Shown here: positions 54,415 through 64,000 of the stretch, in pieces
How the letters are laid out: every line of letters starts with the position of its first letter
Numbering within the stretch: position 1 is the first letter of the stretch
NCBI GenBank assembly: GCA_023213395.1
Contig: CM041465.1
Span: forward strand, 101,749,741 to 101,813,740
Origin: Cycas panzhihuaensis
Taxonomy: Eukaryota > Cycadophyta
Reading direction: 5' to 3'
Length of the DNA stretch: 64,000 nt
Made by a program: the position numbers and the translations under genes
Notes under the pieces: generated by a model
Told to the model about the DNA's origin: nothing
Database searches by the model: none
Seen by the model: the letters and a program-made list of their open reading frames with translations, nothing else

Positions 54415-56039
54415 ACTGTTTACACTGTTAAGTCGGACGCTAAGACCATCTCTAAATTTTACAAACTTTTCTCTACCAAGAGGCTTGGTAAAGATATCTA
54501 CTGTCTGCTCCTCTGTAGGTCTATACTAGAGGTTGATCTCACCATTCTGCACATGCTCTCTGATGAAGTGATGATGAACCTCGATGTGTTTGGTCTGTGC
54601 ATGAAAAACTGGATTCTTGGCTAACTTGAGTACACTTTGATTGTCACAGTATAGCCTGGTGGGGTGATCCTGCTCAAGTCCAAGTTCCCCAAGAATCCGT
54701 CGTAGCCAGATAGCTTTACAAGTTGCGCTGACTGTAGTTTTGTATTCTGCTTCGGTGGAGGACAAGGTAACATTGGGTTGCTTCTTGCAACTCCATGAAA
54801 TAACTGCTGTACCAAGGGAAAAACAGTATCCTGAGGTTGATCTCCTACTATCTTGGCAACCTGCCCAATCAGAGTCTGAGAACCCTTCCAGAGTGAAGTT
54901 CTCATTATGTGCATACTCAAGGCCATGCTGCAATGTGCCTTTGATGTATTTAAGTATGCTTAGCGCATTCCAATGTTTCTGATTGGGTTGAGACATGTAT
55001 CATGAACAAATCCCAACTGCAAATGAAATATCCGGTCGAGTGTTGGTGAGATAAATGAGGCTATCAATCAACTGTCGGTAAAGTGTGGGATCTGCAGGTG
55101 CAACTTCCTCATTGAGAGTAAGTTTAGTTCCATTCTCCATTGGTGTAGGCGCTGGCTTGCAGTCGTGCATCTTGAATCGCTGCAAAATGTCCCAAGAATA
55201 TTTCGCTTGGGAGATGAAGATATAGCCTAGCTGTTGCCATACCTCAAAGTCTAAGAAGTAATGGAGAAGTCCAAGATCTGTCATTTTGAAACTTCTATTT
55301 AAGTCATCCTAGAGAATGTTTATCATCTTAGTGTCATTGCCAGTGATCACTAAGTCATCTACATACAAAACAATAAAGATGGCATGGTTCTTTTCATGGT
55401 TGATGTATAGGTTAGGGTCTGAAGTGGATCGATGAAACCCATGTCTCAAAAAGTAATCATCGATCTTCGAGTACCATGCTCTTGGAGCTTGTTTCAAGCC
55501 GTATAATGCCTTTTTTAGGCGACATACTAAATGCTCCTTGCCTTGTACCTTGTAACCGGGAGGTTGCTCCAGGTATACCTCCTCCTGAAGATCCCCATTA
55601 AGAAAGGCGCTCTTCACGTCCATCTGAAAGACTGGCCATTTGCATTGAGCTGCTAAGGCCAAGATGAGTCTGATGGTGTTCATATTTGCCACTGGTACAA
55701 AAGTCTCCTCATAGTCTATACCTTCCTTTTGTTTGAATCCTTTTGCCACAAGGCAGGGCTTCTGCCGCTTAAGTGTACCATCAGAATGGAATTTGGTTTT
55801 GTAGACTCATTTGCAACTGATTGCCTATTTATGTTTAGGCAATTCAACCAAATTCCAAGTATCATTCTTTTCAATAGAATGGATTTCTTCATCCATGGCA
55901 GTCTTCCAATTTTCATTTTTAGAAGCCTCCTCAAAGGTGGAAGGCTCATCAACACATAGCACTTTAGCCATAAGTGCATAATTGGTCTGCTGCCTGTATT
56001 TTGATGGATGTTTTCCTTCAATGATGTGGCCGTCTTGTA
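54415..56039 (-). pseudogene. F1 RT and RNase H
   Basis: RT 55749-55309: QKEGIDYEETFVPVANMNTIRL, FLNGDLQEEVYLEQPPGYK, LKQAPRAWYSKIDDYFLRHGF, YVDDLVITGND. 55284-55000: TDLGLLHYFLDFEV, LYRQLIDSLIYLTNTRPDISFAVG. RNase H 54996-54526: DSDWAGCQDSRRSTSGYCF, TLSSTEAEYKTT, DNQSVLKLAKNPVFHAQTKHIEVHHHFIREH. Breaks: a stop after the integrase tail, frameshifts at ~55750 and ~55300, and stops near 54998 and 54524. Confidence 0.92.
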
Positions 56040-57605
56040 TTATTTGAGTGTACCATTTTGGTAAATTTTGAATTGAAGCGACTTGACCTCAAGATTTTCT
56101 GGTCTAAGTGGTTGATCAACAGAAGATGTTCTAGGATCAAGTGGAACTAAATCAGATGATGTGGACGGTCCAGCAAGTGCAGATGATGTACATGGAGTAG
56201 AAGATTGAGAGGGAAGGAAAGTCTCAACAATCGTTTTGCCTTTGTCAATGGGGGGTTGCATGGATGCGGTTTGCAAATCCTTATTATCGTCTTCAGCAAA
56301 GATTACATCTCTTGAGAGATGCATTTTCTTCCTAATCGGATCATACAACTTGTAGGCTTTGCTATGAATGGCATAACCTACAAAGATGCATTTTAGACCA
56401 TGTTTGTCCAATTTTGTTCTTTGCTGATCGAGGATGTGCATATAAGCAGTGCACCCAAAAGTCCTCAAATGGCTGACAGTTGGCTTTTTGCCAGACCATG
56501 CCTCCTCGGGTGTGATGTCAGTGACTGCTGTAGTTGGACTTCGATTGGCCACATAGGTAGCTGTGTGGAATGCCTTTGCCCAGTAAGCTCGAGTGAGTCC
56601 TTGTGCATGCATCATTGCTTTGGCTTTATTAGCAAAAGTTCTGTTTATTCTTTCGAAGACTCCATTTTGTTGAGTAGTGTGAGGAATAGTCAGCTGTCTC
56701 CGAATGCCATTATCCTTGCAGAATTGGGTGAATTCATTTGAAGTAAATCCACCTCCATTGTTTGTCCTTAATATTTTGATAGATAGGCCAGACTCGTTCT
56801 CCACTTCAAGCTTGAATTCTTTGAATTTTGAAAAAGCTTCAGACTTGTGCTTGATGAAGTAGACCCAAACTTTATGAGAAAAGTCATCAATGAAGGAGAT
56901 GTAGTACAAAGCTCCTCCAAAAGATGCGGTGGACATAGGTCCACACAAATCTGAGTATACCAGCTGTAAAGGATGTGATGCACACGAAGCTTTGCCTTTA
57001 GGGAAAGGTAAGCAATGTTGAGTCCCCATTATGCATGCTTCACAAAGACATTTTGTGCCATATATCTTTGGAAGCCCATGTACCGTGTTTTTGTTGATCA
57101 TCTGCCTGAGATTGTCTAAGCTCAAATGGCCTAGACGTTGATGCCAAAGTTGCATCTTGGACAAGTGTTGAGTGACAATCGAACCAGAGTAAGCAGAATC
57201 AAGTGTTATATTATTAGCATTCAATTTGTAGAGGCCATGATCCTCATATCCAACAGCTACTACTTGGTCATCTTTGTCACTTATTACACATTTCCCATTT
57301 CTGAACAAGACGCTCATCTGTTGCTTGTCCAACTTGCTAACAGATAGTAAGTTTTTGTCCATAAAAGGTATGAAGTAGGCATTGCCATTGGGAAATGAAG
57401 AGGAAGGATTAGAAGAAGATTGAAATGGAGCTATTGTGCCTATCATAGAAATCTTAACAGATTGATTGTTGCCAAAGGTCACCGATTGACCTTTTCCTTC
57501 CTTGATGTCGGTAAGGAGTTCTTCACTCCCAGTCATGTGTTGTGAAGCTCTAGAATCAATGATCCAAGTTTCATCAACCTTGGATGATTGATAAGCACAA
57601 AACAA
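56040..57605 (-). pseudogene. F1 protease and integrase, single open frame
   Basis: A 521-codon frame. Protease TWIIDSRASQHMTG (DSG changed to DSR). Pre-integrase LWHQRLGHLSLDNLRQM, CEACIMGTQH. Integrase keeps the first Asp (YSDLCGP), has Asn at the second catalytic position (RTNNGGGF in place of the usual SDNGGE) and keeps the Glu (VFERINRT). Then KPTVSHLRTFGCTAYMHI and KCIFVGYAIHSKAYKLYDP. The altered protease and integrase residues mean that an unbroken frame does not imply activity. Confidence 0.92.
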
Positions 57606-57651
57606 TTTGTCTTCATCTGCAAACTAATTGAAGTGGCGTTGATTGCCACCT

Positions 57652-58606
57652 CTAAACCCCCCCTTCCTCTTTGACCTCCTCGATAGGCACCTCGATTTGG
57701 TCGAGGAGGTTGTTGCTACTGCTGTTGCTGGAATCTTTGTTGGAATTGCTGACGTGGCTGCTGCTGTCTCTGATTTTGTTGACGTGGCTGCTACTGTTGT
57801 TGACGTAGATCTGCTTGCTTCTTCCTACAATCAGGTGCAATATGGCCAGGTTTGCCACAATAATGACACACAACATTGGTCTTTGAAAAACCAATGTTCA
57901 TGTTTCCAAACTGCTTTGAGAGTGCAGGTTTGGGGTTCTGTTTGGCCTTTGATTTGGCCGTGAATGCACCTGATGTAGATGGTTCCTCCTCATTATCCTT
58001 GGTGTAGATTTGTTCTTCTTGAAGCAATAAACTTTCGAATTCATTGAATGACATTCTTTTGAGAGAACCATCTCTAGTAGTAGACGATATAAAGCCATTG
58101 TAGTCCTTTGGCAAAGCTTTGGTGATAGATGTGATAAGTTCATCTCTTGTTGTTGGACTACCTAGTGTATTCAACTCATTACATACCTCCTTGATGGAGG
58201 CAAGAAAAGCCGACATAGGCTTGATAAACTTTACATAATACAACTTGGCTTTTACCATTAAAATGCCAGTTTCATCTCGCATTTCATACAAAGAGGACAA
58301 AATGTCCCAAGCTTCCTTAGAAGTTTTTGCACATACAATGTTTTGATCCACATGTACATCAACAATCATATGAAGAAATGCCAAAGCGATTTCATCTTTG
58401 GCTTTCCAAACAGTAACAAAAGCATCATCAGGTTGAATAGTTACATTGCCATTGACAACAGGTATAGGTTGGGGTATTTTTCCAGAAACATAACCCCAAA
58501 ATTCATTCATGATCTACAGATTTTGAGTGATCCTCTTCCATTCTTGATAGTTATCTTGACCTATTAATCTAATGGTGCATGCATTAAGCATGTTAATAGC
58601 AGCCAT
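57652..58606 (-). pseudogene. F1 gag
   Basis: ATG at 58606 (MAAINMLNACTIRLIGQDNYQEW), one TAG stop just before MNEFWGYVSGKIPQP, then open 58510-57791. Core KEAWDILSSLYEMRDETGILM, EVCNELNTLGSP. Complete CCHC knuckle CHYCGKPGHIAPDC, then a Gln-rich tail ending in a stop. The 57606-57790 tail is in another frame. Confidence 0.92.
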
Positions 58607-58986
58607 GTTTCAGTTGTAAGGCTTGAAGCTAGCAGATAACTTGGAAACTCAAAGCTTTCGTCGCTTAAGTTCCACCTTCTAATGAAACCAGCGATTCGAT
58701 CTTACTAGAAGATCCAACAACTGAATGGAATGATGAGGGGTGGAGGACTAGGCTATGGAGTTGGTCCAACCCTGATCTATAGAAGAGATCCAACAGTTGG
58801 CCAAGTTAAATCTAGGACAAGGCAGGTAGGGTTGATCTACATGGACGTACCATGCTTTCCCTGGGTTTCACAGCCCCAATAACACCCTTTTCGAGCCTCC
58901 TTTCCCTCAAGCAACCTTAATTGTCGTGCACTAACTGTACGGTCGGTTGTTCTCCTAGGGAATGCACCAAGCTTAAGGTTATTTCA

Positions 58987-59016
58987 GAGGCAAGGTTTGA
59001 ACCTTTTTCAGGCCTC
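58987..59016 (-). other. conserved leader stem-loop (element F1)
   Basis: GAGGC...GCCTC with inner AAGGTT-CA-AACCTT on the minus strand, 381 nt before the gag ATG. Confidence 0.7.
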
Positions 59017-60846
59017 TCCAATAAGATTTTTAAGTCACTTTTTAAAGGTTAAAGTGAACTTAAGATTTATTTTTACTTGGATGATGTAGTTATGAAAGTG
59101 CTTGATTAAGCTTACAATGAAAAAAGGCTTCAAAAAGAAGCAAGCTAGTACATTAAATGAACGCTTAAAGTGTTGTTTACAATGAGCACTTAATGAAGTG
59201 AGAGTGTTTATGCTGATCCAAGTAAAGAAAGATGTTTGAGTACAATGAGTTTTGCAAGAAAAGTACTTTGAAAAGATGCTAAGTACTCAAAGAAGTAAAG
59301 CAAAAACTTGTGATGAAGATACAAATAGGTTCCTTTTAATGCTCAAGAGTGAAGGTAAGAAAACCACTTGCCAAATAAGGACACTAAGCACCAAGTGTTG
59401 GGACTTTAAAATAGTCCCAACGATCAAAAAATGAAGTGATTTTATTTAGTACAAAGTATTTTTGAGCCCTTTTTGTGACTAAAGGCAATAGGTCACCATG
59501 CAAGGTGCCTTAAAAGAAGTGTTTGAAATAGTGATAAATATCATTTTCACAATGTGCAAACACTTAGAATCACTTCACCTAAGCCAATTAACACTTATAC
59601 AACATTAATTAAGTGTTAAAAAAAGCTTAAAGAGCCAAAAACAAAGGCTGAAATTCAATCTTTTTTTGCAACTTGAGCAAGAAGGACACCACGCAGGGAG
59701 CCTTAATAAGCACTAAAAATAGTGAAAATTTTCACTTAATGATGATAATGATGCTTAGAAATTACTTGTTTGAGTCACTTATCACATTTGCAAATTTTTT
59801 TTGTGTGTAGTGCACTCAAAAAGTAAGGAAAAATAAGGCTTATTAATGACAAAATGACTTTTAGATAATATAAAGTAACAACCTTTAGAAATAAGAAATA
59901 AAAAAGGGAATATTCAGAGAAATATTCTTAAAAGTATAACATAAGGTTCAAAAATCAAAAGTTTGATTTGAATTTTTCAAAATAAAAAAAAAAGGTCGTT
60001 GATGGCAGCGTGACTTGGGCGGCTCCCGTGGACGGGCAAATGATGAGAACAATGTGTAGAGACCTCTGTTTGTGCTGAAAATTCAGGAGGAGGGGTGCCC
60101 TAGTGGTATCCAACTCCCTCTAAAATCTCAAGGCTTTTCTTCAAGTGTGCAGAGAGCTGCAAGTAATTGAAGTTATGGTTGGTTACACGTCTTTGAGAAA
60201 GGAAAACTGGAGCTGTACGGCTGTCCAGGGTTTTAGACCCTCGTATTAATCATTAAAACTCTTCCCTTAAGTCTGCTACAGCTGCATGCAGGGTTAGTAT
60301 GTGGACAGCCAGCTTGATATGAGAAAAAAAAGTGAAAAACAGTAATTTTTTGTGCTTTTTGAGTGGGGTTTCAAGGCTAAAAATGTCCAGAAATTGATCC
60401 ACAGCCTGCAAGGGGCCTCAAACTTCAAGTAAATTCAGTCTGAGAGCTTCAAATGGCTAGAGAATAGTTCAGCACCCAAATGTGAGAAAAACATTAGCTG
60501 AAAAATGCAGATTTTAGTAGAAAAATTACAAAAAACGTGAGTAAACTTGCCCAGATTTGAGGAACAAGTGATACAAATTGATTGCAAAACAGTTATGAGC
60601 CTCAAAAAATGCTTACAAAGCTGATTTGTAGTCACAAAGTGATCTAATATCTCAAATCTGCCTCTTATCTCTGAAAAAATAAATTTTTCTTGAAGAAAAA
60701 CTAAAGAAAAAGCACTATTTTTGAAGAAAACAGTGTTGCACCCTTTGATAGAGATTTGAAAAAAAAAATTTCAAATCTGAAAGTAGCCTTGCTCTATCCT
60801 TCAACACTGCTCCAATCAGCTTGAATCTGCAGAAAATGGGTCTTAG

Positions 60847-60894
60847 CAAACCTTGGATCGCCTTCGGAGGGCGAAGGTCGTCACCAAGGGTTTG
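60847..60894 (-). other. post-primer hairpin (element F1)
   Basis: Outer AAACCCTTGG with CCAAGGTTT, inner CCTTCG with CGAAGG, on the minus strand ~63 nt after the primer site. The best-formed of the four copies. Confidence 0.72.
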
Positions 60895-60970
60895 TAACCC
60901 TTCTTTGAATCTCCTTGAGTAGAAAAATTCAGAATAGAGGGAACTAGTCTCCTCTAGCTTTGATACCAAA

Positions 60971-61523
60971 TGTGAAAAAGGGCCTAATGGCCTTACTATC
61001 CCAAGATCTAGAAGCTAGGTTCACTCTAGTTCTAGAAAGCAACAAATGCTAAACAAGTATGAAGCTCTAAGATGAAACATAAGCAAGATAAAGCATGAAA
61101 AGGAGGAGCAAGAAAATGATACCAAAAGTGGGGTTGGAATTGGTCCAACCTCCAAATGAATAAACAATTTGATTAGCAAACTGACAGCATAACAATATAG
61201 CTCCAACTCTATATATGAGAACAATGAGGAGAGGTCTCATTATATAGAGTGAAATGAGAGATCTAAGGCATTGGATGTTTGACAAGTGTCAAACATCCAA
61301 GGTACATGCCTTGCATGTAGGACATATGTCCTTTTGGAGCTCTCAAGTGAGCAAAAGTGCATGGGGGTCCATTTGACCCTTTAGTGACAATGTTGTGTCA
61401 CTAGAAAGAATGTGGGTGTGCACTTTATCACTTAAGTGATAAGTCACCCCTAAAGTATAAAAGTATAAATATTACATGAAAAATAAAGTACATAATCTTA
61501 ACATGTAAACATAAGGTTTAACA
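60971..61523 (-). repeat. F1 5' LTR
   Basis: 553 bp, same length as its partner. The CTTGGATGTTTGAC-type stem is at ~61270-61303. Right edge adjoins attta. Confidence 0.95.
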
Positions 61524-61925
61524 ATTTACAGCTGTTGAATATCTCATTTAGAGATTAAATTTTGTATTTAGTTGCATATATTGTCAGTCAAAGCATTATT
61601 GTATATTTATTGAAACATTTTGATGAAGTTTGCAGTAGCTTGAAAGGGGCCTACAAGTGCATTTTTTCAGCACAATTTATCCCACTTTATAAATCAATTA
61701 AAATATTAAGTGGAGAGGCTCGAAAAGAGTATTTTACTTTGCCTCAAATGTATTGATAACTTGGCCAACACTGATGCTGTTATCAGGTTGGACGACTTGC
61801 GAGCGAAACCCTCCATTCAGTCCACATTTTCTTCAGTCCTGTACTGATTAAATTTGGATATCAAGTGGAACTTAAGTGGCGTAAACTCAATAATTTCCAA
61901 GTTTTGTTAGTTATATTAAATTATC
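61524..61925 (+). other. F leader, second part
   Basis: Continuation of the F leader beyond F1. Contains the stem-loop at 61715-61745 and sequence parallel to E 37300-37685 (tcgataacttggccaacactga-type stretch). Confidence 0.85.
61715..61745 (+). other. conserved leader stem-loop (element F)
   Basis: GAGGC/GCCTC outer arms with AAGAGT-ATTTT-ACTTT inside, partly paired. 181 nt before the gag ATG. Confidence 0.6.
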
Positions 61926-62930
61926 ATGGCAACTCAGATGCTTAATGTCAACACAATCAAGTTAACAGTTGCTGAAAATGATCTCACATGGAAGAAGCAA
62001 GCAAAAAATTTGCTAATAATGAATGAGTTTTTGGGTTATGTTTTTGGCACAATTGCCAAACTTGAACCAACTCTAAATCTAGTAAATCCATGTAATTTGA
62101 TACCTGCTAATCATGTTGCATTGACTGCATTTACAGCAAAGGATGATGTTGCGCTTGCATTTATTCATTTGTTTGTCAGTGATAGTGTTGATCAAAATAT
62201 GGAATCTGCAACTATATCTAAGGATGCTTGGGATATAATTGTATCTTTGTGTGAATGTAGAGATGATGCTCGAATTGTGATGTATAAAGCTAAGGTGTTT
62301 GGTTTGCAATATGTTGCACCCATGGCAGCTTATTTGTCATCTATTAAAGCTGCCAGTAATCAACTGACAACTCTTAAAAAACCAGTCTCAAATGAAAATC
62401 TGGTCACTGCAACAATTCATGCTTTTCCTAAAGAATACAATAGCTTCATCTCAGATATCTCTTGAAATGGCACATTATTCATTCTAACTTTTAATGAGTT
62501 AGAACGATTATTGCTGTAGGAAGAAGAAATCTACTCGTGACAAGATGAGGTAAGCACATTAGGTGCTTTTACAGCTAGGTTCAAATCGAAAAATCTATTT
62601 CAACCCAAGTAAAATTTTTTGAAGAAATTTGGCAGTCTTAATGTTAAGATTAAGACTGTCATTTGTCATTACTGTGGCAAAGCAGGCTGCATCCAGCCAT
62701 AATGCCAAAAAAGACAAAGTGATTTGTGGCAACATCAGGAACATCAACATAATTAACGTCAACAACAGAATCAACGCCAACATCAACAACAACTTCAAGG
62801 AGCAACTCGAGGTACATTCCAAGGTGGTCATCTTGAAAATCCAAGAAGGACAACACGTGGTGGTTTTCAAGGCCACACAACTCAGCATGATCAAAGTGAC
62901 AACCTTTTATGCATACAGTGGTAGTCACAA
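61926..62930 (+). pseudogene. F gag
   Basis: MATQMLNVNTIKLTVAEND, WKKQAKNLLIMNEFLGYV and KDAWDIIVSLCECRDDARIVM, open to 62463, where DIS-stop-NGT replaces SRNGT of E. Further stops at 62517 and 62536. The zinc knuckle is damaged (CHYCGKAGCIQP-stop-C, His to Cys). From 62629 a second frame reads the Gln-rich tail out of phase. Confidence 0.9.
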
Positions 62931-64000
62931 TGACAACACTTGGATCATAGATTCTAGTGCATCACATCATATGACAGGTGATGCGGCAGTGTTACCAAAT
63001 TTTCAAGATTGCAAGGGAGAAACAGTGACATTTGGGGGCAATGCCACTATTGAGATATCAGTTGTAGGACAAATTGCACCTCATGATCATCAATATTCTA
63101 CATTTCTTAGTGACAATGTGTTTTTAGTTCCTGGGATACCTGAAAATTTACTCTCTGCTAATCAATTAGATAAACAACAGATGAGTGTACTATTCAAACA
63201 TAGGAAATGTATAATTCAGAACCAAGAAGACCAGATAGTTGCAATAGGTCATGAAGATCGTGGCCTGCATAAATTAGATGCAACAATTGGATCATCTCAT
63301 GCCTTTGTCTCCCATTCTGTCAATAAGACACAGTTATGGCATGAGTGATTTGGACATCTAAATTTGGATGGTATAAGACAGATGTTTAGGCAGAATATGG
63401 TTTATGGCTTACCTAAAATTTCAGGGGGTAATTGCCTTTATGAATCATGTCTTATGGGGAAACAACATCGTGAACCTTTTCAGAAAGGTAAGGCTTGGAG
63501 AGCTCAACAATTATTGTAGCTGATCCATTCTGACATTTGTGGACCCATGTCTACTCAATCTCATGGAGGATCTTTTTTCTTCATGACTTTTATCGATGAT
63601 TACTTACATAAAGTGTGGATCTATTTTCTCAAGCATAAGTTAGAAGCACTGAACAAGCTTAAGGAATTTAAACTTGCTGTGGAAAATGAAACGGGCATGC
63701 AAATTAAGATACTCAGATTTGATAATGGTGGTCAGTATACTTCCAAGGAGCTCAATCATTATTGTATTCAGAATGGCATAAAATGCCAATTTTCTGCCCC
63801 TTATACACTGCAACAAAATGGTGTGGCATAATGCATGAACAAAACCTTGGTCAGTAGGCAAAAGCTATGATGCATGCTCAAGGTTTTCCTCTGGCATATT
63901 GGGCAGAAGTAGTCCTCACTGCTACTTATTTGTTAAATCGCAGCTCTACTTCGGCAGTTTCGAGCATGACACACGAGGAGGCCTGGACTAGTCAGAAACC
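62931..64000 (+). pseudogene. F protease and integrase (window edge)
   Basis: Protease NTWIIDSSASHHMTG (DSG to DSS). LSANQLDKQQM, a stop at 63346, GHLNLDGIRQM, CLMGKQHREPF. Integrase IHSDICGP, RFDNGGQY, then a stop at the position of the catalytic Glu (63829). The frame is lost again before 64000. Confidence 0.88.

Larger units (their letters stand above)
58607..60970 (-). other. F1 leader and primer site
   Basis: The minus-strand primer site reads TTTGGTATCAAAGC (60957-60970). Leader of 2.35 kb, with post-primer hairpin 60847-60894, ggtcaccatgcaaggtgcc 59491-59509, and stem-loop 58987-59016. No gene seen. It lacks the GGGGCCC array of B. Confidence 0.85.
53853..61523 (-). mobile_element. 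element F1: A-family Copia element in the F leader
   Basis: Two 553-bp LTRs (53853-54405 and 60971-61523), about 2-3% diverged, with perfect target duplication attta (53848-53852, 61524-61528). Minus-strand leader, gag, pol. The most complete element of its family here: integrase is one 521-codon frame and RT one 146-codon frame. Confidence 0.95.
51410..64000 (+). mobile_element. element F: E-related Copia element running off the window
   Basis: LTR 51410-51955, leader 51956-53852 and 61524-61925 (split by F1), gag from 61926, protease and integrase to the window end. RT, RNase H and 3' LTR should lie beyond 64000. Confidence 0.9.

Noticed and set aside
8122-64000. Gypsy elements or endogenous retrovirus with env
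   Set aside because: In every element integrase precedes RT, which is the Copia order, and no envelope-like frame follows RNase H.
7016-64000. Host exons hidden between the retrotransposons
   Set aside because: I looked for the next pre-SET peptide (YECN and CNxxCQNR type) and found none. Very small exons could still have been missed.

Overview
This window is nuclear DNA of a land plant, with about 7 kb of one host gene followed by a dense nest of Ty1/Copia LTR retrotransposons. The host gene has two recognisable coding exons (3466-6651 and 6854-7015, + strand). They encode the zinc-finger part and the first piece of the pre-SET domain of a SUVR5-type histone H3K9 methyltransferase. The remaining pre-SET, SET and post-SET exons are not visible in the window, so the intron that opens at 7016 must exceed 56.9 kb if the gene is functional. 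A giant intron packed with old, nested Copia elements and few solo LTRs suggests a large-genome seed plant, most likely a gymnosperm. That taxonomic call is inference, not proof.

From 8122 onwards almost every base can be assigned to a named layer of insertion. The oldest layer is element Y (minus strand, LTRs 8122-8424 and 46160-46498). It has been split by four later insertions. (1) X (8920-18706, minus, a gag-only TR-GAG-like element), whose LTR was later hit by A (9114-15999, plus). (2) Z (18874-25691, plus), later hit by B (22602-25649, minus), with a deletion fusing Z pol to B gag. (3) C (26175-31776, plus), whose gag carries a ~315-bp TRIM/SMART-like mini-retrotransposon (27512-27828). 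(4) D (32444-45156, plus), later hit by E (34619-42268, plus). LTR divergence estimated by eye (Y ~17% > X ~11%, D ~10% > C ~4%, E 3% > A ~1%) follows the nesting order.

Right of Y lie pol remnants of a second Y copy sharing Y's LTR (46499-47552). These are interrupted by a solo LTR (46621-47041, perfect TSD) and by two further partial Copia elements, K (47553-47956) and H (47957-50236). From 50237 to the window end there is an internal-LTR-internal arrangement of an E-like family (G/F), with the rather intact minus-strand element F1 (53853-61523, TSD attta) inserted in the F leader.

All elements show the Copia order gag-PR-INT-RT-RNaseH, primer sites of the TGGTATCAGAGC type and 5-bp target duplications where both ends survive. 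Every one is broken by stops or frameshifts. The most interesting signal outside the genes is in the unusually long (1.8-2.5 kb) untranslated leaders of A, B, E, F, F1 and Z. They share short structured motifs: a hairpin just downstream of the primer site, a G/C-rich near-palindrome in mid leader, and a stem-loop 180-385 nt before gag. The last shows apparent compensatory base changes between families. The LTRs also share a palindromic GACACTTGTC box just upstream of the TATA box.
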